The notes under the pieces are model-generated. The model was not told the DNA's origin, ran no database searches, and saw nothing but the letters and a program-made list of their open reading frames with translations. From Ruegeria sp. SCSIO 43209 (GTDB lineage Bacteria; Pseudomonadota; Alphaproteobacteria; Rhodobacterales; Rhodobacteraceae): DNA of 64,000 nucleotides. Below, piece after piece: positions 26,559-35,388 of this stretch. Every line of letters starts with the position of its first letter. Position 1 is the first letter of the stretch. The position numbers and the translations under genes were made by a program. The stretch spans positions 1,947,001 through 2,011,000 of the forward strand of contig NZ_CP065359.1 in NCBI RefSeq assembly GCF_019904295.1, written 5' to 3'.

Positions 26559-27048
26559 GGCATTCGAAACCCGGTTCGACCGGCTCATTCTGTTGGTGGG
26601 TCGGCTCAACTATATGTGGACGAACACTGAAAGCCTGCTGATCCACCTGATCGCAGGTCTGACCGGGGCCAAAAAAGATGTTGCGGTCATCATATTCCTG
26701 ACGCTTAACACCACACGTGCCCGTATCGATCTGGTCGAACGTCTCGCCAAGATGGAGGGTCGCCCCCGTGAAATCCGCGATCCGATTCTCGAACACACCC
26801 AGCGGTTGTCGCGCCTGTCCTCTATTCGAAACAAGTACAATCACTGCATCTATTCTTTCGATCAGGAAAGCGGAAATCCAAAGACCATCCTGATGCGCAT
26901 TGCTGATCGCAAGACCGACATCAAACTTGGTCGCGAAGACACAGTTGACGACAAAGCAATGAAAGAAATCGAGGATGTTGTCACTCAGCTCTCGAATGCC
27001 AACAGGGATATCTGGAAATTGATCACCCAACTGGGTTTCCCTGTCTGA
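26551..27048 (+). CDS. HEPN-like small protein
   Basis: 165 aa if TTG 26551 is used (overlapping the regulator stop by 8 bases); TTG 26515 and ATG 26614 are alternatives. All-helical, with IRNKYNH at residues 92-98, an Rx4H motif (Arg93, His98) like the catalytic motif of HEPN ribonucleases. The N-terminal half has a long amphipathic stretch (TESLLIHLIAGLTGAKKDVA). It is probably co-transcribed with the LuxR regulator. No antitoxin-like partner is visible, so a toxin role is not supported; HEPN assignment is from the motif and fold impression only. Confidence 0.6.
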   Translation: MDEAFETRFDRLILLVGRLNYMWTNTESLLIHLIAGLTGAKKDVAVIIFLTLNTTRARIDLVERLAKMEGRPREIRDPILEHTQRLSRLSSIRNKYNHCIYSFDQESGNPKTILMRIADRKTDIKLGREDTVDDKAMKEIEDVVTQLSNANRDIWKLITQLGFPV

Positions 27049-27056
27049 GATGGTGC

Positions 27057-27142
27057 TGGTGCGGGCGGTGGGACTCGAACCCACACGGCACTAAGGCCTT
27101 CGGATTTTAAGTCCGATATGTCTACCATTCCATCACGCCCGC
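27057..27142 (-). tRNA. tRNA-Leu (UAA)
   Basis: Acceptor stem GCGGGCG/CGCCCGC, anticodon arm CGGACTTAAAATCCG with anticodon TAA, T-arm GTGGGTTCGAGTCCCAC, a long class II variable arm, discriminator A, and CCA encoded in the DNA. 86 nt including CCA. Convergent with the HEPN-like gene. Confidence 0.95.
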
Positions 27143-27345
27143 ACATCATCGTCGAAGTTTTGTCTCACCGCGCCGATGTCGTGTGCAGACACTTACAACC
27201 AACCAAAACGATTGAAAAGATACTCATTCATCAGATCCAGGGATGCATGCAGAACACGAACACAATCCTGCTGAATCAAGGCCGAGCTTGACAGCCTTCG
27301 GCCAATTCGTTCACGTCGGCGCAACACAAGATCAGGGAGCGAGCG

Positions 27346-28389
27346 ATGAAACTAGTCAGTAACCCGTTTCGAGGTGGTTCTAAGCTTTCGGATCAGGCCC
27401 CTTATCCCTCCGTAGAGACAGATGGGTTGGGCCGGCATCGATCCTTCTGTCCTGACTTTGTCGAAACGCCCCTTGTGAATGCATCGGCGCTGGCACCCGT
27501 CGCGAATCTCTGGGTTAAAGATGAGCGAAGCCGTATGGGCCTGGGATCGTTCAAAGCGCTGGGTGCGGCTTATGTGATCGCCTGCGAAGCGAATGACATC
27601 TCGGTCACGCCAGATGGTAACACGCTCAAAGGGCGCACCTATGTTACGGCAAGCGCGGGCAATCACGGGATGAGCATGGCCGCGGGCGCGCGCACTTTCG
27701 GAGCTGATGCAGTTGTCTACATCGCAGAAACAGTTCCTGAAAGCTTTGCAGATCGCCTGCGCGCTCAAAACGCACAAGTGGTCCGGGCGGGTGCGGATTA
27801 CGCTGCCAGCATGGAAGCAGCCAGTCAGGCGGCGCAGGACAATGGCTGGACTTTGCTCTCGGACAGTTCCTGGGAGGGGTATACTGAACTACCGTACTTG
27901 CTGATGGAAGGGTATCTGCAAATGGCGGTCGAAGCCGCCGAGCAATGTACTGAGGCACCAACGCACGTTCTTTTGCAAGCCGGTGTTGGCGGCATGGCCG
28001 GAGCCGTCGCTGCCTATGCGCGGGTCGTTTGGGGAGATGCTCCGCAGATCATTGTTGTCGAGCCAACCTCTGCCCCGGCGCTGCAGGCCAGTATCGAAGC
28101 GGGGCATTGTGTGTTTGCTGACGGGCCCGACAGCATCATGGGGCGACTGGATTGCAAAGAGCCCTCGCTGATCGCCTTGAACGGCTTGGCCCGAGATGCC
28201 GATCTGTTTGTGACAATCGAAGATGACACTGTCGAAGCACAGCTTCCGGCCATGGCGAAGGCCGGGTTGGAAACCAGCGCCTCGGGCGGTGCTGGCATTG
28301 CGGCCGTTCTGAACGACGCGATCCGTATTGAACTGGGTATTGGACCGAATTCCAAAGTGCTCTGCATCTTGAGCGAGCAACCTGCATGA
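27346..28389 (+). CDS. PLP-dependent ammonia-lyase-like enzyme (diaminopropionate ammonia-lyase family)
   Basis: 347-aa fold-type II PLP enzyme. The Schiff-base lysine is Lys70 in GSFKALGAAYV, SAGNHGMSMA binds the carboxylate, and QAGVGGMAGAVAAYAR is the phosphate loop. DSSWEGYTELPYLLMEGY and LQAGVGG are strongly like diaminopropionate ammonia-lyase (E. coli YgeX), but the protein is about 50 residues shorter, so threonine-dehydratase-type substrates such as those in ectoine use remain possible. Start after CAGGGAGCGAGCG. Its stop overlaps the next start as ATGA; the trio is one operon of amino-acid-type catabolism. Confidence 0.8.
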   Translation: MKLVSNPFRGGSKLSDQAPYPSVETDGLGRHRSFCPDFVETPLVNASALAPVANLWVKDERSRMGLGSFKALGAAYVIACEANDISVTPDGNTLKGRTYVTASAGNHGMSMAAGARTFGADAVVYIAETVPESFADRLRAQNAQVVRAGADYAASMEAASQAAQDNGWTLLSDSSWEGYTELPYLLMEGYLQMAVEAAEQCTEAPTHVLLQAGVGGMAGAVAAYARVVWGDAPQIIVVEPTSAPALQASIEAGHCVFADGPDSIMGRLDCKEPSLIALNGLARDADLFVTIEDDTVEAQLPAMAKAGLETSASGGAGIAAVLNDAIRIELGIGPNSKVLCILSEQPA

Positions 28390-29531
28390 GAGGTTTCGCA
28401 CCAGAGGAATTCGCGATCCGCGTTGCGCGCGCCCAGCATCGGATGCAAGAAACCGGTCTATCGGCCCTGTTGCTTACGACTGAGCCCCAGCTTCGCTATT
28501 TCACAGGTTATCTGACCCGTTTCTGGGAAAGCCCAACGCGGCCTTGGTTTCTGATCGTTCCGATTTCTGGCAAGCCGGTTGCAGTAATCCCATCCATCGG
28601 TGCTGCATTGATGGCGCAGACATGGATCGACGACATTCGAACCTGGAGTGCACCCGACCTTGAAGATGATGGGGTATCCCTGCTGGCCGATACACTGAGA
28701 GAGTTGACGCCTGAAAACGCCTCAATCGGCTGCCCCGACGGGCATGAGACCCATGTAAGGATGCCACTGGCCGATCTAAGGCATCTCGAATCCGCAATTG
28801 GAGCGCGCCAAATTACGGGTGACCATGGCATCCTGCGGGCGCTGCGGATGGTGAAATCTGACGCCGAGATCGCAAAGATTCGAACTGCCTGTCAGATTGG
28901 TGCCCACGCCTTTGCACGAGTGCCCGAGATTGCCTCAGCAGGGACACCGCTGGATCAGATATTTCGAAACTTTCAGAGACTCTGCCTTGAAGAGGGTGCC
29001 GACTGGGTGCCCTATCTGGCCGGAGGGGCCGAGCAAGGCGGGTACTCGGATGTAATCTCACCCGCGACACAGACGCCGCTTCGTTCGGGCGATGTGTTGA
29101 TGCTCGATACCGGTCTCGTCCACGATGGCTATTTTTGCGACTATGATCGCAATTGGTCCGTCGGCCCAGCGAGCAAAGCGATACGTGATGCACATGCCCG
29201 CTTGGTCGAGGCTTCGGATGCAGCGTTTGATCAAGCCCGCCCAGGCGTGACGGCTTCTCAGCTTTTTCATACGATGAACACAATACTTACCGATGGCAGC
29301 GCGGGTACCGATGCCGGGAGACTGGGCCACGGGTTAGGAATGTCGTTGACCGAATGGCCTTCGCTTATTCCCGATGATCATACTGAACTGCAACCGGGAA
29401 TGGTTTTGACGCTTGAACCGGGTATTGCGGTCGATGGCAAAATTCTCGTGCACGAAGAAAACATCCTGATAACCGAAGGCGCGCCCGAATTCCTCAGCCC
29501 CCGGATAGGACCGGAGATTGCCGAGATATGA
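28386..29531 (+). CDS. M24 family metallohydrolase (Xaa-Pro peptidase-like)
   Basis: 381 aa with a creatinase-type N-terminal domain and a pita-bread C-terminal domain. The metal ligands are all present: Asp in MLDTG, Asp in FCDYDRNW, His in LGHGLGMSLTEWPS, Glu in LTLEPGI and Glu in VHEENI, so it should be an active two-metal hydrolase. Relatives include Xaa-Pro aminopeptidases and the ectoine-catabolism protein EutD/DoeA; it does not match the DMSP lyase DddP closely. Overlaps of 4 bases at both ends tie it to the PLP enzyme and the racemase-like gene. It probably releases the substrate for the PLP enzyme from a conjugated precursor (inference). Confidence 0.8.
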   Translation: MRGFAPEEFAIRVARAQHRMQETGLSALLLTTEPQLRYFTGYLTRFWESPTRPWFLIVPISGKPVAVIPSIGAALMAQTWIDDIRTWSAPDLEDDGVSLLADTLRELTPENASIGCPDGHETHVRMPLADLRHLESAIGARQITGDHGILRALRMVKSDAEIAKIRTACQIGAHAFARVPEIASAGTPLDQIFRNFQRLCLEEGADWVPYLAGGAEQGGYSDVISPATQTPLRSGDVLMLDTGLVHDGYFCDYDRNWSVGPASKAIRDAHARLVEASDAAFDQARPGVTASQLFHTMNTILTDGSAGTDAGRLGHGLGMSLTEWPSLIPDDHTELQPGMVLTLEPGIAVDGKILVHEENILITEGAPEFLSPRIGPEIAEI

Positions 29532-30241
29532 GCACGTTGCCGTACACACTGGATCCTGACGATCCCTCGGCCGTACCAATGGGGCTGATCGTTTTACAGA
29601 CTGACGAGACAATCGAACCTGAGTTTCGTAGCCTTTTTATCGATGACAAAAGCCCTCTTTATGTCAGCCGCATTCCCAGCGGGGCCGAGGTTAACACCGA
29701 CACGCTGGCGCAGATGGAGACCGACTTGCCTGCAGCGGCTGATCTGCTGCCAAAGGCGCGGCCCTATCGAGTTGTTGGCTATGGATGTACGTCAGCCAGT
29801 TCGGTTATCGGCTCGGATCGGGTTGAGCAGATGGTCATGCAGACCTGTAATACAGCGACCGTCACCAACCCGTTGCGGGCAGCCTCCGCCTGCGCGAGAC
29901 ATTTGGGCGTCTCAAAATTTGCACTGCTGTCGCCTTACATTGAAGAAGTAAACACTCCGTTGCGACGCGCGTTTGCAGAACAAGGCATCTCGATGGATGT
30001 GTTTGGCACTTTCGGCGAATCCGAAGAAGCCAAAGTTGTGCGGATCTCAACCGATTCCGTGGTCGATGCCGCCGTGCGACTGGGAAGAGATTCAACAGTC
30101 GACGCCGTATTCCTTAGTTGTACGAACCTTCGGACACTGACGGCTATCCCAAGGATCGAAGCGCAGATCGGTAAGCCTGTCCTGTCAAGCAACCAGAGTT
30201 TGGCCTGGCATATGAAACAACTGAACGTGTCGCAAAATTAG
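29528..30241 (+). CDS. Asp/Glu racemase superfamily protein (EutA / arylmalonate decarboxylase-like)
   Basis: 237 aa. The two catalytic cysteines of the family are Cys87 (GYGCTSAS) and Cys198 (FLSCTNLR), as in maleate isomerase, arylmalonate decarboxylase and the ectoine-catabolism protein EutA. Both cysteines suggest a racemase or isomerase rather than the single-Cys decarboxylase. Start ATG overlaps the M24 stop. A stereo-inversion step for the substrate of the PLP enzyme is a sensible guess. Last gene of the trio; 132 bases separate it from the ABC transporter genes. Confidence 0.8.
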   Translation: MSTLPYTLDPDDPSAVPMGLIVLQTDETIEPEFRSLFIDDKSPLYVSRIPSGAEVNTDTLAQMETDLPAAADLLPKARPYRVVGYGCTSASSVIGSDRVEQMVMQTCNTATVTNPLRAASACARHLGVSKFALLSPYIEEVNTPLRRAFAEQGISMDVFGTFGESEEAKVVRISTDSVVDAAVRLGRDSTVDAVFLSCTNLRTLTAIPRIEAQIGKPVLSSNQSLAWHMKQLNVSQN

Positions 30242-30373
30242 GCAAATGCGGCGTTTACGCGACTCCAATTGCTTTACGGGCTTGCGACCATTTGTTAGCC
30301 TCGTCATCAATGCACGAGAAGATCAATGAGGCCCGGACCAACCGGGTAATCATTTGACGCAACAGGGGGTCTT

Positions 30374-31474
30374 GTGACCGACACAAATAGCGACGCCGCG
30401 TTTGTTGAATTTCAACGCGTTCAAAAGTCTTATGATGGCGAGAACCTCGTCGTCAAAGATCTCAACCTGGCAATGCCAAAGGGCGAATTCCTGACCATGC
30501 TCGGGCCGTCCGGATCAGGTAAGACAACCTGCCTGATGATGCTTGCTGGATTCGAAACCGCCACCCATGGCGAGATTCTTCTGGATGGAAAACCCATCAA
30601 CAATATCCCTCCGCACAAACGTGGCATCGGGATGGTGTTCCAGAACTACGCTCTGTTCCCGCATATGACTGTAGCCGAGAACCTTTCGTTCCCGCTGGAA
30701 GTCCGCAAGCTGGGCAAGTCCGAGCGCGAGGAGAAAGTCAAACGCGCGCTGGACATGGTGCAGATGGGTGCCTTCGGCAATCGTCGCCCCGCGCAGTTGT
30801 CGGGTGGTCAGCAGCAACGGATCGCACTGGCACGTGCGCTGGTTTTCGAGCCCGAACTGGTGTTGATGGACGAACCGCTGGGTGCGTTGGACAAACAACT
30901 ACGCGAGCATATGCAGTTCGAAATCACCCGTCTGGCGCATGAACTGGGCATCACCACCGTCTACGTGACCCACGATCAGACCGAAGCTCTGACGATGTCC
31001 GACCGCGTGGCAGTGTTTGACGATGGTCGCATTCAGCAATTGGCCCCGCCGGATCAACTTTATGAAGAGCCCGAAAACAGCTTCGTCGCACAATTTATCG
31101 GTGAAAACAATACGCTAGAAGGCGTTGTTAAATCGATAGACGGTGACACTTGCCTTGTACAGCTGGATGACGGTTCGGAAATTGATGCAGTTCCGATCAA
31201 CGTGCACAATCCGGGTGAGCGCACCAAGGTCTCGATCCGGCCCGAGCGTGTGGAATTCAACAAGGACCGTCTGCATGCCGATGCACATACGCTGAAAGCC
31301 ACGGTCAAGGAATTCATCTATATGGGCGACGTGTTCCGCTTCCGCATGTCGGTGGCGGGCAATGACGAATTCATTGTCAAAACACGGAATGCCCCCGACG
31401 CCATTCGCCTGCAACCGGGGCAGGAAATCGAAATCGGATGGTTGGCACAGGATTGTCGTGCGCTCGACGCATAG
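30374..31474 (+). CDS. ABC transporter ATPase, spermidine/putrescine type (PotA-like)
   Basis: 366 aa; GTG start after an AGGGGG site. Walker A GPSGSGKTT at 44-52, LSGGQQQR at 142-149, LMDEPLGALD at 164-173, and a TOBE regulatory domain in the last 100 residues. The gene order ATPase, binding protein, permease, permease then creatinase argues that cargo is a guanidino compound or polyamine, most likely creatine. Confidence 0.92.
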   Translation: MTDTNSDAAFVEFQRVQKSYDGENLVVKDLNLAMPKGEFLTMLGPSGSGKTTCLMMLAGFETATHGEILLDGKPINNIPPHKRGIGMVFQNYALFPHMTVAENLSFPLEVRKLGKSEREEKVKRALDMVQMGAFGNRRPAQLSGGQQQRIALARALVFEPELVLMDEPLGALDKQLREHMQFEITRLAHELGITTVYVTHDQTEALTMSDRVAVFDDGRIQQLAPPDQLYEEPENSFVAQFIGENNTLEGVVKSIDGDTCLVQLDDGSEIDAVPINVHNPGERTKVSIRPERVEFNKDRLHADAHTLKATVKEFIYMGDVFRFRMSVAGNDEFIVKTRNAPDAIRLQPGQEIEIGWLAQDCRALDA

Positions 31475-31575
31475 ACCAAGCCGCGCGATACAAACGTGGT
31501 TTACCGAGGGACCAGCTGGCGAAAACCCGTGCGTCAGCTGACCAAACAACAAACGGGAAGTACTGGGAGTAACAC

Positions 31576-32667
31576 ATGAAAACTACCAAAACACTGCTGA
31601 CAGCAGCTGCTATTGCGACAGCGGCTGGCGGCGTTTCCGCCGAAGAGATGACCATCGTCTCGTGGGGCGGCGCCTATTCCAAATCACAGCTCAAGGCTTA
31701 TCACGAGCCCTATTCGGAGAAGACCGGCGTCACCATCCTGAACGATGACAGCTCGAACGAGGCCGTCGCCAAACTCCGCGCGATGAACGAAGCGGGCAAC
31801 ATCACATGGGACGTGGTTGATGTGGTTGCGGCGGACGCGATCCGCCTCTGCGACGAAGGTCTGGCACTTGAGATCGATTTCGACACTCAACTGGCCCCTG
31901 CCCCCGATGGCACGCCTGCCTCCGAAGATTTCGGTGACCTTCTGGTCAGCGACTGCTTTATCCCGCAGATCGTCTATTCAACCACCTTCGGTTATCGCAC
32001 CGATCTGGTCGGTGATACTCCACCAACCGACATCTGCGCAGTATTCGATCTTGAAGCCTATCCCGGCAAGCGCTCGCTGGAAAAGCGCCCGATCAACAAC
32101 ATGGAATGGGCGTTGCTGTGTGACGGCGTTGCAAAAGACGACGTCTACGACGTTCTGGCCACTGCTGAAGGTCAAGACCAGGCACTGGCCAAACTGGATA
32201 CCATCAAGGACAGTGTCGTCTGGTGGTCTGCCGGTGCCGACACGCCACAATTGCTGGCTGATGGTGAAGTTGTCATGGGTTCGACCTATAACGGTCGCCT
32301 GTTCAGCGTGATCGAAGAGCAAAAGCAGCCGGTAGCGATGCTGTGGGATGCTCAGGTATTCGATCTTGATGGCTGGATCATTCCGGCTGGCCTGAGCGAA
32401 GAGCGTCAACAGCGCGCGCTGGACTACATCATGTTCGCAACTGACACGCAGCGTCTGGCAGATCAGGCCAAGTACATCTCGTACGGCCCGGCTCGTGCCT
32501 CCTCTGCACCGCTGGTGGGTCAGCACGCCGATCTGGGCATCGACATGGCACCACACATGCCGACCGATCCGGAAAACGCCAAGAACACGTTCCTGTATAA
32601 CTACGAGTTCTGGGCGGATTACCGCGACGATATCGACGCCAAATTCCAGGCTTGGCTGGCGCAATAA
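31576..32667 (+). CDS. ABC transporter periplasmic binding protein (PotD-like)
   Basis: 363 aa with a classical signal peptide cleaved near GVSA-EEMT (residues about 1-22). The mature protein is of the PotD/PotF class (TIVSWGGAYSKSQLKAYHEP at the front). Ligand pocket residues cannot be read with confidence. It starts after GGGAG and is followed by a strong hairpin, probably helping this gene be made in excess over the permeases. Confidence 0.9.
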   Translation: MKTTKTLLTAAAIATAAGGVSAEEMTIVSWGGAYSKSQLKAYHEPYSEKTGVTILNDDSSNEAVAKLRAMNEAGNITWDVVDVVAADAIRLCDEGLALEIDFDTQLAPAPDGTPASEDFGDLLVSDCFIPQIVYSTTFGYRTDLVGDTPPTDICAVFDLEAYPGKRSLEKRPINNMEWALLCDGVAKDDVYDVLATAEGQDQALAKLDTIKDSVVWWSAGADTPQLLADGEVVMGSTYNGRLFSVIEEQKQPVAMLWDAQVFDLDGWIIPAGLSEERQQRALDYIMFATDTQRLADQAKYISYGPARASSAPLVGQHADLGIDMAPHMPTDPENAKNTFLYNYEFWADYRDDIDAKFQAWLAQ

Positions 32668-32687
32668 GCGTCTGATTTCCTGAGATT

Positions 32688-32712
32688 GTCGGGGGCGGCT
32701 ATCGCCCCCGAC
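32688..32712 (+). promoter_or_regulatory. Intergenic stem-loop between binding-protein and permease genes
   Basis: Perfect 9-pair GTCGGGGGC / GCCCCCGAC with loop GGCTATC, starting 21 bases after the binding-protein stop. No T-run. Such hairpins are known to protect upstream mRNA and allow only part of transcription to reach permease genes. Confidence 0.6.
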
Positions 32713-32736
32713 CCCAAAAATACCCAAGGGGTACCG

Positions 32737-34011
32737 ATGACTGACGCCACCCAAAATACTGGTCCCATGCTGGCCGCGGACGGCACGCCACTCAAGCAAT
32801 CGCTGGCCCGGTCTCTGCGACGGCAAAAGCTGCGGGCCCTGATGCTGGTCGCCCCACTGCTGCTGTTCGTTATGTTCTCGTTCATCGTGCCTATTGCGGC
32901 GATGCTGTTCCGATCTGTGGAAAACAGCATCGTACAAGAGACACTGCCCCTGACGGTCGAAGCATTGCAAAGCTGGGATGAAACCAGCGGCGAGTTGCCC
33001 GACGAGGCCGTTTATGACGCCTTTGTCCGCGACATGGTCGTGGCCGTCGATAACAAGACACACACCCGGCTGGGTTCGCGTCTGAACTACGAAGAGACAG
33101 GCATGTCTTCGATGTTCCGCCGCTCGGGTCGGAAAATGGGTAAGCTGGACCCCGAAACCGATGGGCCGTTCAAAGACCAGGTCATCGAGATTCACGACGG
33201 CTGGGGTGAACCGCAGACATGGGCGGTTATCAAGACGCATTCGCCCGCTGTCACCAATGGCTATTTCCTGAACGCTGTGGACATGCGCCGCACGCCCGAG
33301 GGCGCGCAGGCGCAGCCCGAGGACAAGCAGATCCTGATCAAGCTGTTCGGGCGCACTTTGTTCATGTCGCTGGTGATCACCGCGTCCTGTATCCTGCTGG
33401 CCTATCCGGTCAGTTATTTGCTGGCGACGCTTCCGATGCGGGTGTCGAACCTGCTGATGATCCTCGTGTTGTTGCCCTTCTGGACGTCATTGTTGGTGCG
33501 AACCTCGGCGTGGAAGGTGATGTTGCAGCAACAGGGCGTGATCAATGAAACATTGGTCTGGCTGGGACTGGTCGCCGACGACGCCAGGCTGGTGATCATC
33601 AACAACCAGATCGGCACGATCATAGCTATGACGCATATCCTGCTGCCGTTCATGATCCTGCCAATGTATTCGGTGATGCAGACCATACCGCCCTCGTACA
33701 CCCGCGCCGCAAAATCCATGGGCGCGACCAACTGGACGACATTCTGGCGCATCTACTTCCCGCAATCCATTCCTGGCATTGGCGCGGGCTCAATCCTCGT
33801 GTTCATTCTGGCGATCGGCTACTACATCACGCCTGAAATCGTTGGCGGCACCAAAGGTGTTTTTATTTCGAACCGGATTGCCTATCACATCTCGTCCTCA
33901 CTGAACTGGGGGCTGGCCGCGGCATTGGGAACGATCCTTCTGGGCGTCGTACTGCTGCTCTACTGGTGCTACGACAAGATTGTCGGCATTGATAACGTGA
34001 AGCTGGGATAA
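32737..34011 (+). CDS. ABC transporter permease 1 (PotB-like)
   Basis: 424 aa from ATG 32737 (after AAGGGGTACCG). One N-terminal helix (residues about 30-57) precedes a periplasmic insert of about 150 residues, then the usual five helices with the EAA loop (SYTRAAKSMGATNWTTFWRI). The insert makes it longer than the 280-aa PotB of E. coli, a feature of this subfamily. It pairs with the next gene, separated by 5 bases. Confidence 0.9.
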   Translation: MTDATQNTGPMLAADGTPLKQSLARSLRRQKLRALMLVAPLLLFVMFSFIVPIAAMLFRSVENSIVQETLPLTVEALQSWDETSGELPDEAVYDAFVRDMVVAVDNKTHTRLGSRLNYEETGMSSMFRRSGRKMGKLDPETDGPFKDQVIEIHDGWGEPQTWAVIKTHSPAVTNGYFLNAVDMRRTPEGAQAQPEDKQILIKLFGRTLFMSLVITASCILLAYPVSYLLATLPMRVSNLLMILVLLPFWTSLLVRTSAWKVMLQQQGVINETLVWLGLVADDARLVIINNQIGTIIAMTHILLPFMILPMYSVMQTIPPSYTRAAKSMGATNWTTFWRIYFPQSIPGIGAGSILVFILAIGYYITPEIVGGTKGVFISNRIAYHISSSLNWGLAAALGTILLGVVLLLYWCYDKIVGIDNVKLG

Positions 34012-34016
34012 TCGAC

Positions 34017-35228
34017 ATGGCCGCACTTACTCCGATATCCCGCAAACCTTTGTCCATGGTCTTGCCAAGCGTTGCGCTGGCAGGCGCCTTCGCCGGTATC
34101 TTTGTCGGCGCGGGCAATGGCTCGGTCTTCCTCGGCATCATTGGCGGGGCAGCCTTGATCGCCGCTGTGGCCTGGGTCTACATCACGTTACTCAAGAACG
34201 AAAAGCTGGCACGATGGATCAATATTCTTGGCTTTGGCATCGTCGGTTTTCTATTCTCTGGCCCAATGGGCGGCGTTCTGGGCCTGTTGGGTGGATGGTT
34301 CTTCGTCTGGTTTATCTTTTGGCTGTACGAAGGTCGATATCGCCAAAAATTGTTGCCCTATCTGACCGCGAAGCAAGTGTTCTATCACTACCTGTTCCGG
34401 GTGATCTGCGGCGCGATCTTCGTGTTCCTGATCACCCCGATCCTCGTGGTTTTGCCGCTCTCGTTCAACGCGCAGGACTTCTTTACCTTCACGCCAGAAA
34501 TGCTGCGTCTGGACCCGGAAGGGTACTCGCTAAAGCACTACCGCGATTTCTTCACCAACAATGAATGGCAGCGTAGCTTCAAGAACTCGCTCATCATTGC
34601 GCCGATTGCGACGATCATCTCGGTCTCGCTGGGCACGCTGGCGGCCATTGGCCTCAGCCAGAGCCACGTTCCAGGCCGCCGCGCCATCATGGGCATCCTA
34701 ATCTCGCCAATGATCGTGCCGCTGATCATTTCAGCCACAGGCATGTTCTTCTTCTACAGCGATATCGGCCGCTTCATGGAGGGAACACTGGGCATGAACA
34801 AGAATTTTGTGGGCTATGTGAAAGTGATCCTCGCTCACGCCGTTCTGGGTATTCCATTCGTCATCATCACCGTGACCGCAACGCTAGTGGGCTTTGACCG
34901 CTCGCTGACGCGGGCGGCTGCGAATATGGGCGCGGGTCCGGTGCGGACATTCTTCAAGATCCAGATGCCCTTGATCCTGCCGGGTGTGATCTCAGGCGGC
35001 TTGTTTGCCTTCATCACCTCGTTCGACGAGGTTGTCGTGGTGCTGTTTGTCGGATCGGCCAGCCAAAAGACCCTGCCATGGCAGATGTTCACTGGCCTGC
35101 GCGAACAGATCAGCCCGACCATTCTGGCGGTGGCCACGATCCTCGTGGTGATCTCGATTGCGCTGCTGACCACGGTCGAGCTGCTGCGCCGTCGGTCCGA
35201 GCGCCTGCGAGGCCTTTCCCCCGCTTGA
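34017..35228 (+). CDS. ABC transporter permease 2 (PotC-like) with extra N-terminal helices
   Basis: 403 aa. Residues about 125-395 form a normal permease with the EAA loop (LTRAAANMGAGPVRTFFKI). The first 110 residues add about three more hydrophobic segments (SVALAGAFAGIFVGAG, FLGIIGGAALIAAVAWVYI, GPMGGVLGLLGGWFFVWFIF) not found in the 270-aa PotC. Their role is unknown. Located between permease 1 and the creatinase gene. Confidence 0.88.
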   Translation: MAALTPISRKPLSMVLPSVALAGAFAGIFVGAGNGSVFLGIIGGAALIAAVAWVYITLLKNEKLARWINILGFGIVGFLFSGPMGGVLGLLGGWFFVWFIFWLYEGRYRQKLLPYLTAKQVFYHYLFRVICGAIFVFLITPILVVLPLSFNAQDFFTFTPEMLRLDPEGYSLKHYRDFFTNNEWQRSFKNSLIIAPIATIISVSLGTLAAIGLSQSHVPGRRAIMGILISPMIVPLIISATGMFFFYSDIGRFMEGTLGMNKNFVGYVKVILAHAVLGIPFVIITVTATLVGFDRSLTRAAANMGAGPVRTFFKIQMPLILPGVISGGLFAFITSFDEVVVVLFVGSASQKTLPWQMFTGLREQISPTILAVATILVVISIALLTTVELLRRRSERLRGLSPA

Positions 35229-35262
35229 CGCAGGCCTAGGTCTGATCTAACGATTCACCTGT

Positions 35263-35369
35263 TCATCCCAGCCGCGATGGCGTCGCGGACGCACTGGGAT
35301 GATCGGCTCTCGGACCCCGAGACCGCCTGTCCTGAACGCCGGGACAAGTGGCCGGGTTTGCCGCCCGGC
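35263..35369 (+). other. Cluster of four stem-loops upstream of creatinase
   Basis: Within the 160-base gap: TCATCCCAG / CTGGGATGA enclosing CCGCGA / TCGCGG (35263-35302, coaxial with a 5-base bulge); CTCGG / CCGAG (35309-35321); TGTCC / GGACA (35328-35346); GCCGGG / CCCGGC (35351-35369). The last lies about 20 bases before the creatinase start. It may be a processing or attenuation site, or a ligand-sensing leader. It does not match the guanidine riboswitch motifs I know. Confidence 0.45.
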
Positions 35370-35388
35370 AATGATGAGAGACCTAGTC

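Noticed and set aside
28386..29531. DMSP lyase DddP as identity of the M24 protein
   Set aside because: Same superfamily and a similar HGLG...EWP segment, but the protein is about 65 residues shorter and lacks the DddP N-terminal region as I remember it.
31978..33240. 420-aa open frame on the minus strand
   Set aside because: Antisense to the binding-protein and permease 1 genes, which have clear homology and ribosome sites.
35229..35388. Known guanidine riboswitch upstream of creatinase
   Set aside because: The conserved ACGR-loop hairpins and other guanidine-class signatures are not visible; kept only as an unassigned structured region.
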